From positions 124,001 through 188,000 of the forward strand of contig NZ_VTOX01000008.1 of the NCBI RefSeq assembly GCF_012184415.1: 64,000 nucleotides of DNA. The letters are read 5' to 3'. The position numbers were made by a program, and so were the translations under genes. The notes under the pieces are model-generated. The model saw only the letters and a program-made list of their open reading frames with translations, searched no databases and had not been told where the DNA came from. Shown in pieces: positions 50,037 through 59,319 of this stretch (within the stretch, counting starts at the first letter, position 1; every line of letters starts with the position of its first letter). This DNA comes from Ramlibacter lithotrophicus (GTDB taxonomy: Bacteria > Pseudomonadota > Gammaproteobacteria > Burkholderiales > Burkholderiaceae_C).

Positions 50037-51032
50037 TCAGTTCCGGAAATTCTGCGTCACCATCAACCCATGCACCCCGCCGTCCAGCACGCCGATCCCC
50101 ACCCGGCCGAACTGCGGCCGCAGGATGTTCGCGCGGTGCCCGGCCGATTCCATCAGCCCACGGTGCGCCGCCGGCAGCGTGCGCGCCAGTGCCAGGTTTT
50201 CGCCGGCGACCAGATAGCGCACCTTCGCTTCGCGCATGCGGTCGAACGGATCGTCGCGATCCGGGCTGACGTGCGAGAAATAGCTGCGCGCGAACATGTC
50301 CCGGCTGTGCGCGCGCGCCAGCGGCGTCAGTTCGGGGTCGGCCTGCAATGGCTTGAGGCCGCGCTGCACCCGTTCGGCGTTCACCATCGCCAGCATCCGC
50401 GCCTCGAGGTCGGGCCGCTCCCGCCCCTGCGTCACGCGAAACGGCAGCGGCACCGACGTCTTCGATTCGACCGGCACGATCAGCGCGTGAAGCGTGCGCC
50501 GGATCGGCCGCTCGAAGATCGGCTCCAGCCTGGCCTGCAGCCACTCGGCCGGCGCCGACAGGCGGCTCGCGATCGCGCTGTCGCGCGCCACGCGCGTGAG
50601 CTGGTCGAACGCGGGCACGGCGAGCAGCAGCAGCGCGACCACCGTGGCGTTGATCAGGCCGTTCAACACGCCGGGGGCGAGCCCCAGCAAACGGTTGCCG
50701 ACATGGGCGTGGGCGGTGCGCGGCAACGCGGCGATGGCACGCCCGGCCAGGATTGCCAGCGCCGCATACAGGACGGCGAAGATCGACAGGAAGGCCAGCG
50801 GCGGCGCCCAGTCGCCCAGCACCGGGAACCGCCCTTGCAGCCAGGCCGCCGGCTGTGCGTAGCCCGCCAGCGCCACCGCCAGGCTGATCGCCAGCGTCAA
50901 CAGCTGCAGCGCCGTGGCGACGAAGCCGCGGCGCCAGCCGCCGAGCGCGCCCAGCAGCACGACGGCGACCAGCAGCCAGTCCACGGCATTGGTGGCGGAG
51001 AGCGGAGGCAGCCAGGTGGAAAGTTGGTCCAT
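50037..51032 (-). CDS. CvpA-CAP fusion protein
   Basis: A 331-residue protein with two parts. Residues about 12-165 form a CvpA-type membrane domain (VDWLLVAVVLLGALGGWRRGF, LPRTAHAHVGNRLLGLAPGVLNG). Residues about 210-331 form a CAP/SCP domain: MLAMVNAERVQRGLKPL, LARAHSRDMFARSYFSHVSPD and ESAGHRANILRPQFGRVGIGV with the usual His and Glu. The latter should lie in the periplasm. The ATG at 51032 is preferred over 51095. Such fusions appear in several bacteria; CvpA helps survival under envelope stress. Confidence 0.85.
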   Translation of the reverse strand: MDQLSTWLPPLSATNAVDWLLVAVVLLGALGGWRRGFVATALQLLTLAISLAVALAGYAQPAAWLQGRFPVLGDWAPPLAFLSIFAVLYAALAILAGRAIAALPRTAHAHVGNRLLGLAPGVLNGLINATVVALLLLAVPAFDQLTRVARDSAIASRLSAPAEWLQARLEPIFERPIRRTLHALIVPVESKTSVPLPFRVTQGRERPDLEARMLAMVNAERVQRGLKPLQADPELTPLARAHSRDMFARSYFSHVSPDRDDPFDRMREAKVRYLVAGENLALARTLPAAHRGLMESAGHRANILRPQFGRVGIGVLDGGVHGLMVTQNFRN

Positions 51033-51137
51033 GGAGGGCGGGGCGCAGCCACGACAGTATCCCCCGCAGCCTGCCGCCGCCCGGTAGGACGCCATTGACG
51101 GTGGCGCCCTCGCGCCGTTGCGTCGATGCGTGGCCGA

Positions 51138-52229
51138 TCAGGCCTTCGCGCGCGGCGCCCGCGCGGTGCTGCGTGCCGGCGCTGCGGGGGCTTGCGGCGG
51201 CGGCGCCGTGCTGCCGCGGAACACGAGGTCGAACGGGAGCGTCTGGTTGGCGACGTATTCGCGCCCGTCCAGGCGGGCGACCAACTGCTCCGCGGCCGCC
51301 CGCCCGATCTCGACGATCGGCGTGCGCACGCTGGTCAGGCCCGGCGTCTGCGTGGCGCCGAGGTCGGTGTTGTCGACGCCGGTGATCGACACGTCCTGCG
51401 GAATGCGCACGCCGGCGGCGCGGCACGCCATCATGGCGCCCACGGCCAGCACGTCGTTGGTCGCGAGCACCGCCGTCGGCCGCTGCGGCAGCGCGAGCAG
51501 CCGCTCCATGGCCTCCTGCGCCGAGGCGAGCGCGATCGGCGCGTATTGGACGTGCGACTCGTGCAGGGCGAGCCCCGCCTCGGCCAGCGCCGCCCGGATG
51601 CCCGCGCCGCGCTCTCGGCCGCGGTCGTTGCCGTCCAGCGGCGCGCTGATCATGCCGAAGCGGCGGTGCCCCAGCGCGATCAGGTGGCGCGCCATCTGGT
51701 GGCCGGCGGCGCGGTTGTCGAATCCGATGCAGGGGCGGCGGCGCTCGGGGTCGACGCCCCAGGTGAGCACGAACGGGCGGCCGTAGTCCTCCAGCAGCGC
51801 GAAGAGCCGCGGGTCGTGCTCCACGCCGACGAAGACGAAAGCGTCGACGCCGTGCTCGATCAGGTGCCGCGCGACCTGCAGTTCCTGCGCCAGGTCGTAA
51901 TGGTGTTCGGCCAGCACCACGGCATAGCCGTGCTGGCTCAGCGTCTGCTGCAGCGCGCTGGTGGTGCGTGCGTACAGCGCGTAATCGAACGACGGGACGA
52001 TGGCGCCGACCATGCGGCTGCGCTGGCTGCGCAGCGACCGCGCCACGCCGTGCGGCACGTAGCGCAGCTTGGCCATGGCGTCGCGCACGCGCTCCAGGGT
52101 GGCGGGGTCGACGTGCTCCGGATTGTTCAGCGCGCGCGACACGGTCGCGGTCGACACCCCGGCCAGCAGGGCGACATCCCTGGCAGCGGTGCGGGTGCGG
52201 GTGCGGGTGGCGGGCGGTGGCGCATCCAT
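51138..52229 (-). CDS. LacI family transcription regulator
   Basis: A 363-residue repressor with the helix-turn-helix ARDVALLAGVSTATVSRALNN and the hinge LRYVPHGVARSLRSQ, followed by a sugar-binding periplasmic-like domain (VGAIVPSFDYALYARTTSAL, AVLATNDVLAVGAM, ITGVDNTDLGATQTPGLTSV). It contains an RTRTRT run coded by a GCGGGT microsatellite at about 52191-52214. The ATG at 52229 is used because the next in-frame ATG (52265) falls within the operator. It is divergent from the importer-sulfatase operon and probably represses it until an inducer sugar appears. Confidence 0.9.
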   Translation of the reverse strand: MDAPPPATRTRTRTAARDVALLAGVSTATVSRALNNPEHVDPATLERVRDAMAKLRYVPHGVARSLRSQRSRMVGAIVPSFDYALYARTTSALQQTLSQHGYAVVLAEHHYDLAQELQVARHLIEHGVDAFVFVGVEHDPRLFALLEDYGRPFVLTWGVDPERRRPCIGFDNRAAGHQMARHLIALGHRRFGMISAPLDGNDRGRERGAGIRAALAEAGLALHESHVQYAPIALASAQEAMERLLALPQRPTAVLATNDVLAVGAMMACRAAGVRIPQDVSITGVDNTDLGATQTPGLTSVRTPIVEIGRAAAEQLVARLDGREYVANQTLPFDLVFRGSTAPPPQAPAAPARSTARAPRAKA

Positions 52230-52250
52230 CACCGGTGAGCTTATCCGCTT

Positions 52251-52264
52251 TGCAATCGATTGCA
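52251..52264. promoter_or_regulatory. LacI-type operator O1
   Basis: A perfect 14-bp palindrome TGCAATCGATTGCA with the central CG pair typical of LacI-family sites, 22 bp upstream of the lacI-type start. It should bind the LacI protein encoded to its left. Confidence 0.8.
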
Positions 52265-52339
52265 TATTCGGTCGACCCGGCGAGGGAAATCCCTGACGCC
52301 AGGGGGCTGGAGCCGCTGGGCATCGACCGGCAGAATGCA

Positions 52340-52353
52340 TGTAATCGAATACA
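52340..52353. promoter_or_regulatory. LacI-type operator O2
   Basis: TGTAATCGAATACA, sharing ten of fourteen bases with O1 and the same central CG. It lies 105 bp before the binding-protein start and 89 bp from O1; the pair could allow repression by DNA looping. Confidence 0.65.
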
Positions 52354-52458
52354 CGGGCAGGGCGGTCCCGCCGGCCTGACGCTGCGGCTTTCCCCGCGCC
52401 GGGTGATGCACGAGCCCGGCCGGTTTTCGCCAGTGCACAAGAACCAGGAGACAAGCCC

Positions 52459-53871
52459 ATGAGAGACCGCATTCCGCAGATCCCGCACCAGCCGGGGCGC
52501 CGGCGCGCGCTGAAGCAGGCCGCTTCGGTGGGCATGTTGGCCGCCGCCGCGCCGCACCTGCTGACCAGCGCCCACGCGCAGGCCGACGACCTGGGGCCGT
52601 ACCGCAGCGCGAAGATCAACTGGAAGCAGGTCGAGGGCGAATCGATCTCGGTGGCCGTCATTCCGGCCAGCTATTTCGACAACCTGGGCACGCTGCTGCC
52701 GCAGTTCGAGGCGCTCACCGGCGTCAAGGTGCGCATCGAGAAGGTGCCGCCGGGGCAGATCCGGCAGAAGGCGATGCTGGACCTGTCGTCGAAGACGACC
52801 ACCTATGCGACGCATGCGGCCGACCCGATGTACTACCCGCTGTACGTCGCCAACAAGTGGGTCGATCCGCTGGACAAGTACCTGAACGACAAGACGCTGA
52901 CGGACCCGGCGTGGTACCAGTACGAGGACATCATCAAGGCCTGGCGCGAGGCCGACTCGGTCGACGGCAAGCCGTACGGCATCCCGTACGACGGCGAAGT
53001 CACGGTTCAGGTCTACCGCAAGGACCTGTACGACGCCAAGGGCCTCAAGCCGGCCGACACCTACGACCAGCTGCTGGCCAACGCGAAGGCGGTGCACGAC
53101 CCCGCCAACCGCATCTATGGCCTCGCGCTGCGCGGCTTCTCCGGCGCCGGGCAGAACATGTACATCTACCCGTCGCTGTTCCGCGGCTTCGGCGGCGAGT
53201 GGTTCAAGGGCAAGGACATCGTCGTCAACTCGCCCGAGGCCGTGAAGGCGCTGGAGTGGTACGTGAACGCGCTGACCCAGTACGCGCCGCCCGCGGTGCG
53301 CAACTGGAACTGGCCCGACATCGCCGACGCCTTCTCGCAAGGCACGGTGGCGACGTACATCGATGCGCATTCGTCGGCCGCGGTGTTGAACAACCCGGAG
53401 AAGTCGAAGGTGATCGGCAAGATCGGCTTCGCCCGCTGGCCCAAGGGGCCGAACGGCAAGCGCGTGACCTCGATCTGGAACTGGGGCTTCCCGATCAACT
53501 CGGCCCTCACCGAGAAGCAGAAGAAGGCCACCTGGCTGTTCATCACCTGGGCGACGTCGGCCGAGACCCAGGCCCGCACCTCGTGGAAGTTCGCCGGCCC
53601 GGCCAAGCGATCCGGCCTGAACCGGCTGTCGTCGTGGAAGTCGCCCGACTTCGCCAAGGCGATGGGCAGCGCCGGCGTCAACTTCATCCCGGCCGCGCTC
53701 GAATCGCTGGAGCAGGACACCGACGTCGAATGGCGCCCGCGCGTGCCGCAATGGCCGGCCGTCGGCGAGACCATGGCGACCGCGATCCAGTCGGCACTGG
53801 TGGGCCAGAAGAAGCCCAAGGAAGCGCTCGACGAGGCCCAGGCGCGCATCCAGCAGATCCTCAAGGGCTGA
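52459..53871 (+). CDS. Sugar-type ABC substrate-binding protein, Tat-exported
   Basis: A 470-residue family 1 solute-binding protein. The signal RRRALKQAASVGMLAAAAPHL fits the Tat route. The mature part has VAVIPASYFDNLGTLLPQFEALTGVKVRIEKV, DPLDKYLNDKTLTDPAWYQ, YGIPYDGEVTVQVYRKDLYD and GFSGAGQNMYIYPSLFRGFGGEW. Such proteins bind mono- or oligosaccharides; with a sulfatase downstream, a sulfated sugar or a sulfate ester is likely (inference). It opens a seven-gene operon behind the LacI operators. Confidence 0.85.
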   Translation: MRDRIPQIPHQPGRRRALKQAASVGMLAAAAPHLLTSAHAQADDLGPYRSAKINWKQVEGESISVAVIPASYFDNLGTLLPQFEALTGVKVRIEKVPPGQIRQKAMLDLSSKTTTYATHAADPMYYPLYVANKWVDPLDKYLNDKTLTDPAWYQYEDIIKAWREADSVDGKPYGIPYDGEVTVQVYRKDLYDAKGLKPADTYDQLLANAKAVHDPANRIYGLALRGFSGAGQNMYIYPSLFRGFGGEWFKGKDIVVNSPEAVKALEWYVNALTQYAPPAVRNWNWPDIADAFSQGTVATYIDAHSSAAVLNNPEKSKVIGKIGFARWPKGPNGKRVTSIWNWGFPINSALTEKQKKATWLFITWATSAETQARTSWKFAGPAKRSGLNRLSSWKSPDFAKAMGSAGVNFIPAALESLEQDTDVEWRPRVPQWPAVGETMATAIQSALVGQKKPKEALDEAQARIQQILKG

Positions 53872-53876
53872 TCCCG

Positions 53877-54806
53877 GTGTCGGTTCCGGCAGCCTCGATC
53901 CCTGCGGCGGGCGGCAGCGCCGCGCCGCCGCTCGACACGCTGGCTCGGCAGGAGCGGCGCTTCGCGCTGGCCCTGCTGGCGCCGGCGCTGCTGGTGCTGC
54001 TGGTCACGACGACGGCCCCGTTGTTCTACCTGGCGTGGAACAGTCTCAACCGTATCGACCTCGGCATGCCCTGGCTGTCGGGGTTCGCCGGGCTCGAGAA
54101 CTACGCCAAGATGGGCAGCGACCCCCGCTTCTGGAACTCGCTGTGGCTGACGTTCGTCTACACCGCGTCCACCGTCGTGCTGCAGGTGGTGCTGGGGCTG
54201 TCGCTGGCGCTGCTGGTGCTGCAGATTCCCAAGGGCCAGGGCGTCCTGCGCGTGGCCGCCATCCTGCCGATCGTGCTGGCGCCGGTGGTGGTGGGCCTGT
54301 TCTGGCGCACGCTGGTGCTGTCGCCGGAGTTCGGCCTGGTCGACCTGGTCACGCGCGCGCTCGGCCTGGGGTCGCACAACTGGCTGGGCGACCCGCAGCT
54401 GGCGCTGATCTCGGTGATTGCGATCCACACCTGGCAGTGGACGCCGTTCGCCTTCCTGGTGCTGCTCGCGACCCTGGCGACGCTGCCGCCCGACGTCTAC
54501 GAAGCGGCGCGGCTGGACCGCGCCACGGCCTGGCAGCGCTTCCGCTACATCACGCTGCCCTTGATCCGGCCGGCCATCATGATGGTGGTGATCATGCGGA
54601 TGATGACGGCGCTGTCGGCCTTCGCCGCCATCTTCGCGGCCACCGGCGGCGGGCCCGGTTCGGCGACCGAAATCCTCAACCTGTACGCGTACCGGACCTC
54701 GTTCACCGAGTTGAACCTGGGCTACGGCGCGTCGCTCGCGATGGTGCTGCTGGGGATCACGATGGCGATTTCCTATTTCATGTTCCGGCTGCGGAGGGCG
54801 CGATGA
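53877..54806 (+). CDS. Sugar ABC transporter permease 1 (MalF type)
   Basis: A 309-residue permease starting with GTG 53877, five bases after the binding-protein stop. Six membrane segments follow a 30-residue cytoplasmic lead. The ATPase-contact motif is DVYEAARLDRATAWQRFRYITLPLIRPA. The last base pairs overlap the next permease gene (ATGA). It forms the channel with the next gene product. Confidence 0.9.
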   Translation: MSVPAASIPAAGGSAAPPLDTLARQERRFALALLAPALLVLLVTTTAPLFYLAWNSLNRIDLGMPWLSGFAGLENYAKMGSDPRFWNSLWLTFVYTASTVVLQVVLGLSLALLVLQIPKGQGVLRVAAILPIVLAPVVVGLFWRTLVLSPEFGLVDLVTRALGLGSHNWLGDPQLALISVIAIHTWQWTPFAFLVLLATLATLPPDVYEAARLDRATAWQRFRYITLPLIRPAIMMVVIMRMMTALSAFAAIFAATGGGPGSATEILNLYAYRTSFTELNLGYGASLAMVLLGITMAISYFMFRLRRAR

Positions 54807-55642
54807 AGCGTTCCGCGATGCGACGCGTGGTCCTCGCCGTGGCGGCCGGCCTGATGCTGGCGGTGTGGGCGTTCCCGGTGGTGTGGGGCCTGCTCACCTC
54901 GTTCAAGACCGAGCGCGACGTGCTGGCCTATCCGCCGGTGTGGCTGTTCAAGCCGACGCTGGACAACTACCGCGAGGTGCTGTTCGGCACCTCGTCGATC
55001 CTGCCCAATCTCTGGTCCAGCCTGATCGTGTCCACGGCGTCCACGCTGCTGACGATGCTGATCGCCGTCCCCGCCGCCTACGCGCTGGCCCGCCTGCGCT
55101 ATCCGGGCAAGAAGGCGTCCGGCTTCTACGTGCTGGCCACGCAGATGCTGCCGCCGGTGGGGTTGATCATTCCCTATTACCTCGTGCTGCAGAAGATCGG
55201 GATGCTCGATACGTATTCCGGCTTGACGGCGATCTACCTCACCTTCGCGCTGCCGTTCGCGATCTGGCTGATGGTGTCGTACTTCGAGGACGTGCCGTTC
55301 GAGATGGAGGAGGCCGCGCTGCTCGATCGCGCCGGCCGGCTGCGCACGCTCTGGTACGTGATCCTGCCGCAGGTGGGAGGCGGCATTGCCGTCACGACGG
55401 TGTTCGTGTTCCTCAACGCGTGGAACGAATTCCTGTTCGCCGTCGTGCTGGGCGGCAACAACGTGCGCCCGGTCACCGTGGCGATGTTCAATTTCATATC
55501 CGTGGAGCAGACCCAGTGGGCGCGCCTGGCGGCCGGGGCCATGCTGGCCATGGCCCCGGTGATCCTGATCGGCCTGTTCGCGCAGCGCCACATCGTGAAG
55601 GGACTGACGATTGGCGCCGTGAAGGGAGGAGGCCGCCGATGA
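54803..55642 (+). CDS. Sugar ABC transporter permease 2 (MalG type)
   Basis: A 279-residue permease with six membrane segments. Features: WGLLTSFKTERDVLAYPPVWL near the start and the contact motif EMEEAALLDRAGRLRTLWYVILPQVGGGI, then FLNAWNEFLFAVVL, all usual in MalG-like proteins. It overlaps the ATPase gene by 4 bp. Confidence 0.9.
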   Translation: MKRSAMRRVVLAVAAGLMLAVWAFPVVWGLLTSFKTERDVLAYPPVWLFKPTLDNYREVLFGTSSILPNLWSSLIVSTASTLLTMLIAVPAAYALARLRYPGKKASGFYVLATQMLPPVGLIIPYYLVLQKIGMLDTYSGLTAIYLTFALPFAIWLMVSYFEDVPFEMEEAALLDRAGRLRTLWYVILPQVGGGIAVTTVFVFLNAWNEFLFAVVLGGNNVRPVTVAMFNFISVEQTQWARLAAGAMLAMAPVILIGLFAQRHIVKGLTIGAVKGGGRR

Positions 55643-56697
55643 ACCAGTCCGCCAACGTCAGGCTCGAGGGCGTCGTCAAGCGTCACGGGACCTTTACCGC
55701 GCTGCATGGCGTCGACCTGGAGATCCGCCCCGGCGAGTTCTTCGCGCTGCTGGGACCGTCGGGTTCGGGCAAGACGACCACGCTGCGCATCCTGGCCGGG
55801 CTGGAGCCGGTCAACGCCGGCCGGGTGCTGATGGACGGCGCCGACGTCACCAACACCCAGCCGGGCGAACGCGACGTGGCCATGGTGTTCCAGAGCTACG
55901 CCTTGTATCCGCACATGACGGTGGCCGGCAACATCGGCTTTCCGCTGCGCATGGTCGGCCGGCCCCAGGCCGAGATCGACGGCGCGGTGCGCGAGGCAGC
56001 GGACAAGGTCGACATCGGACACCTGCTCGACCGGCGGCCCGGCCAGCTGTCCGGCGGCCAGCAGCAAAGGTGCGCGCTGGCGCGCGCCATCGTGCGCCAT
56101 CCGCGCCTGTTCCTGCTGGACGAGCCGCTGTCCAACCTCGACGCCAAGCTGCGCCTGGAGACGCGGGCCGAGCTGCGCAAGCTGCAGCGCTCGCTGGGCG
56201 TCACGGCGGTCTACGTCACGCACGACCAGGAAGAGGCGATGACCGTGGCCGACCGGATGGCGATCTTCATGGAAGGCCGCATCGTGCAGACCGGCACGCC
56301 CAAGGAGGTATTCATGAAGCCGGCGACCGTGACCGTGGCCGGCTTCATCGGCACGCCGCCGATGAACCTGCTGCCCGGATCGCTCGCGGGCGGCGAGGTG
56401 CTGGTGGCCGGCGCGCGCCTGCCCGTGCAGGGCGCCGCGGGCGGCGCGGCGCGCGACGTGACGCTGGGCGTGCGGCCGGGCGACATCCGCATCGCCGCGC
56501 AGGGCATTCCCGCGCAGGTGGAGCTGATCGAGGACTACGGCGACAGCACGGTCGTCGACCTCGACGTGCAAGGCCAGCGCGTGAAGATGCGTTCCGGCGC
56601 GCGTCCCGGCGTCACCGAGGGCGAAGCCGTGTTCCTCTCGTTCGAGCCCGAGGCCGCGCACCTGTTCGATCGTGCGTCCGGGCTGCGGATTCAATAG
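55639..56697 (+). CDS. Sugar ABC transporter ATPase (MalK/UgpC type)
   Basis: A 352-residue ATPase. Walker A GPSGSGKTT, Q-loop MVFQSYALYPHMTVAGNI, signature [15 protein letters not shown], Walker B LFLLDEPLSNLDAK and the TOBE domain (VTLGVRPGDIRIA) mark the MalK/UgpC group. It energises the two permeases encoded before it. The sulfatase gene follows after 23 bp, with the ribosome site AAGGAAGGTG. Confidence 0.92.
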   Translation: MNQSANVRLEGVVKRHGTFTALHGVDLEIRPGEFFALLGPSGSGKTTTLRILAGLEPVNAGRVLMDGADVTNTQPGERDVAMVFQSYALYPHMTVAGNIGFPLRMVGRPQAEIDGAVREAADKVDIGHLLDRRPGQLSGGQQQRCALARAIVRHPRLFLLDEPLSNLDAKLRLETRAELRKLQRSLGVTAVYVTHDQEEAMTVADRMAIFMEGRIVQTGTPKEVFMKPATVTVAGFIGTPPMNLLPGSLAGGEVLVAGARLPVQGAAGGAARDVTLGVRPGDIRIAAQGIPAQVELIEDYGDSTVVDLDVQGQRVKMRSGARPGVTEGEAVFLSFEPEAAHLFDRASGLRIQ

Positions 56698-56720
56698 CCA
56701 TCAAGGAAGGTGACCACGCC

Positions 56721-58361
56721 ATGACCGGCAAGCCGAACATCCTGCTCATTCTCAACGACGACATGGGCTACTCCGACATCGGCTGCTACGGCGGCGAAGT
56801 CGAGACGCCCAATCTCGATCGCCTCGCCGCCAACGGCATCCGCTTCTCTCAGTTCTACAACACGGCGCGCTGCAGCCCGTCGCGCGCGTCGCTGCTCACG
56901 GGCCTGCATCCGCATCAGACCGGCATCGGGGTGCTCACCTACAACATGGGGCCGGAAGGCTATGCCGGCAACCTGAACCGGCGCTGCGTCACCATCGCCG
57001 AGGCGCTGAAGGCGAGCGGCTACCGCAGCTACCTCAGCGGCAAGTGGCACGTGGCGGGCAACCTGACGCAGCCCACCGACAGCTGGCCGCTGCAGCGCGG
57101 CTTCGACGAGTTCTACGGCACCATCATCGGCGCGGGCAGCTTCTACGATCCCAACACGCTCACCCGCGGCAACGCCAACATTGAGCACGAGGCGAAGGAG
57201 CCCGGCTTCTTCTACACCGACGCCATCAGCGACAACGCCGTGGAGTTCATCCGCCGCCACCAGCGCGAGCACGCCGGCAAGCCGTTCTTCCAGTACGTGG
57301 CCTACACGGCGCCGCACTGGCCGCTGCACGCCCACGATGAGGACATCGCGAAGTACAAGGGCCGGTTCGATGCGGGCTGGGACAAGCTGCGCGAGGACCG
57401 TCTCGAGCGGCTGGTGAAGTCCGGCATCCTGGACCAGGCGTGGCCGCTCACGGACCGCGATCCGACCCAGCCGGCGTGGACACAGGCGCAGCACAAGGAA
57501 TGGCTGTTGCGCTGCATGGAGGTGTACGCCGCGCAGATCGACCGCATGGACCAGGGCATAGGCCGCATCCTGCGCTCGCTGGAAGAGACCGGCCAGCTGG
57601 AAAACACCTTGGTGATCTTCCTGTCCGACAACGGCGCCTGCGCCGAGGACATTCCGGACAACCTCACCGTCGACGAACTGGTCGACAAGCTGATGATCGC
57701 CAAGGAGCGCACGCGGGCCGGCGAGCCGGTGCACTTCGGCAACGATCCGTCGCTGATGCCCGGTCCCGAGAACACCTACCAGAGCTACGGCCGGGCCTGG
57801 GCCAACCTCTCGAACTCCCCGTTCCGCCTGTACAAGCACTGGATCCACGAAGGCGGCATCTCGACGCCGCTGATCATGCACTGGCCGGCGGCGATGGGGC
57901 AGCGCAACGCGATCCGCCACACGCCCGGCTACCTGCCGGACATCATGGCGACGGTGCTCGACGTCACCGGCACGCCGTATCCGCAGGAGTGGCAGGGGCA
58001 CAAGATCGAGCCGCTGGAAGGGCACAGCCTGCTGCCAGCCTTCAATCGCGAGCTGACCACCCGCCCGCCCATGTTCTGGGAGCACGAAGGCAATGCCGCG
58101 GTGCGCATCGGCAAGTGGAAGCTGGTGCGCAAGTTTCCCGATCCCTGGGAGCTGTACGACATGGAGCTCGATCGCACCGAGCTGAACGACGTGGCGGCGC
58201 AGCACCCGGACCGGGTCAAGGACATGTTGGCGCAGTACGAAGCCTGGGCGAGGCGCTGCGGCGTGATCCCCAAGGAGCGGATCGACCAGTTGCTGCGCGA
58301 CCAGAAAGTACCTACCGCGTTCTGGGAACGCGACGACTTCAGGGCGCCTTACCTGCCGTGA
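56721..58361 (+). CDS. Type I sulfatase
   Basis: A 546-residue arylsulfatase-type enzyme. The formylglycine site is CSPSRASLLTG with Cys51, the metal residues Asp13-Asp14 (LILNDDMGYSDIGC) and SGKWHVAG, and the later metal site FLSDNGACAED. The active Cys must be oxidised to formylglycine by FGE or a radical maturase, both encoded just downstream. There is no signal peptide, so it acts in the cytoplasm on a substrate brought in by the importer ahead. Confidence 0.93.
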   Translation: MTGKPNILLILNDDMGYSDIGCYGGEVETPNLDRLAANGIRFSQFYNTARCSPSRASLLTGLHPHQTGIGVLTYNMGPEGYAGNLNRRCVTIAEALKASGYRSYLSGKWHVAGNLTQPTDSWPLQRGFDEFYGTIIGAGSFYDPNTLTRGNANIEHEAKEPGFFYTDAISDNAVEFIRRHQREHAGKPFFQYVAYTAPHWPLHAHDEDIAKYKGRFDAGWDKLREDRLERLVKSGILDQAWPLTDRDPTQPAWTQAQHKEWLLRCMEVYAAQIDRMDQGIGRILRSLEETGQLENTLVIFLSDNGACAEDIPDNLTVDELVDKLMIAKERTRAGEPVHFGNDPSLMPGPENTYQSYGRAWANLSNSPFRLYKHWIHEGGISTPLIMHWPAAMGQRNAIRHTPGYLPDIMATVLDVTGTPYPQEWQGHKIEPLEGHSLLPAFNRELTTRPPMFWEHEGNAAVRIGKWKLVRKFPDPWELYDMELDRTELNDVAAQHPDRVKDMLAQYEAWARRCGVIPKERIDQLLRDQKVPTAFWERDDFRAPYLP

Positions 58362-58368
58362 GGCTGTC

Positions 58369-59319
58369 GTGAACGGCAAGGCCTGCTGCGTGCCGGCACG
58401 CGCCGGCGGGGCGACGACGACGCCGGCCGAGCACCGGAGCGCCGTCGCGACGCAGTCCGCCCCGCACGGCCTGCTGGCGCTGCCGGGGGGCCAGTTCGTC
58501 ATGGGCAGCGACGACCGTGAAGGCTTTCCGGCCGATGGCGAAGGGCCGGCCCGCCGCGTGATGCTCAGCCCGTTCCGGATCGCTGCCGCGGCGGTGACCA
58601 ATGCGCAGTTCGGCGACTTCGTGCGCACGACCGGCTACATCACGCAGGCCGAGCAGGCCGGCTCATCGTTCGTTTTCTACCTGCAGGTGCCGCAGGCGCT
58701 GCGCACCGCCATCCGGAAAGTGCCTTCCGGCCTGCCCTGGTGGCTTGACGTGCCCGACGCCTGCTGGCAGCGTCCCGAAGGTCCGGGGTCGCACATCCGC
58801 GACCGCATGGACCACCCGGTGGTGCATGTGTCGTGGCACGACGCGCGGGCCTACTGCGCCTGGGCCGGCGGCCGGCTGCCCACCGAAGCGCAGTGGGAGT
58901 TCGCGGCGCGGGGCGGCCTGGCGGGGCGTCGCTTCCCGTGGGGCGACGAACTGCCGGCCGATCCGCCTTGCAACATCTGGCGCGGCGCGTTTCCCAACCA
59001 GCCGGCCAGTGGCTGGCAGCCGGGCACCGTGCCGGTCCGCTCGTTCGCGCCGAACGGATTGGGCCTGTACAACGCCGCCGGCAACGTGTGGGAATGGTGC
59101 GAGGACTGGTTCAGCCCCGATTACCATCGCGGCACCGCCGCAGCCGATCCGCTGCAGTCGCAGGAGACGGGTCGGCGGTCCAGCCGCGGCGGCTCCTTCC
59201 TGTGCCACGAGTCCTACTGCAACCGCTACCGCGTAGCCGCGCGCGGCTCCAACACGCCGGACAGCTCCGCGAGCAACCAGGGCTTCCGGATGGCCGGCCA
59301 TGGTGAGCCGCTCGCCTGA
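58369..59319 (+). CDS. Formylglycine-generating enzyme (FGE/SUMF1)
   Basis: A 316-residue SUMF1-domain protein. The key pair is present as GGSFLCHESYCNRYRVAAR (Cys279, Cys284), which matches the copper-binding cysteines of human FGE, and the end NTPDSSASNQGFRM is nearly the same as in the eukaryotic enzyme. FGE uses O2 to turn the sulfatase Cys into formylglycine. The gene starts with GTG after the sulfatase stop (8 bp). It overlaps the radical maturase gene by 20 bp. Confidence 0.93.
   Translation: MNGKACCVPARAGGATTTPAEHRSAVATQSAPHGLLALPGGQFVMGSDDREGFPADGEGPARRVMLSPFRIAAAAVTNAQFGDFVRTTGYITQAEQAGSSFVFYLQVPQALRTAIRKVPSGLPWWLDVPDACWQRPEGPGSHIRDRMDHPVVHVSWHDARAYCAWAGGRLPTEAQWEFAARGGLAGRRFPWGDELPADPPCNIWRGAFPNQPASGWQPGTVPVRSFAPNGLGLYNAAGNVWEWCEDWFSPDYHRGTAAADPLQSQETGRRSSRGGSFLCHESYCNRYRVAARGSNTPDSSASNQGFRMAGHGEPLA

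Noticed and set aside
52191-52214. GCGGGT tandem repeat at the start of the lacI-type gene
   Set aside because: A short in-frame microsatellite coding for RTRTRT; too short to claim phase variation, and six-base units would not shift the frame.
49915-53751. A 1278-codon open frame on the minus strand
   Set aside because: It crosses several well-supported genes in other frames and its translation is low-complexity Arg/Ala/Gly/Pro; it is a by-product of very high GC.
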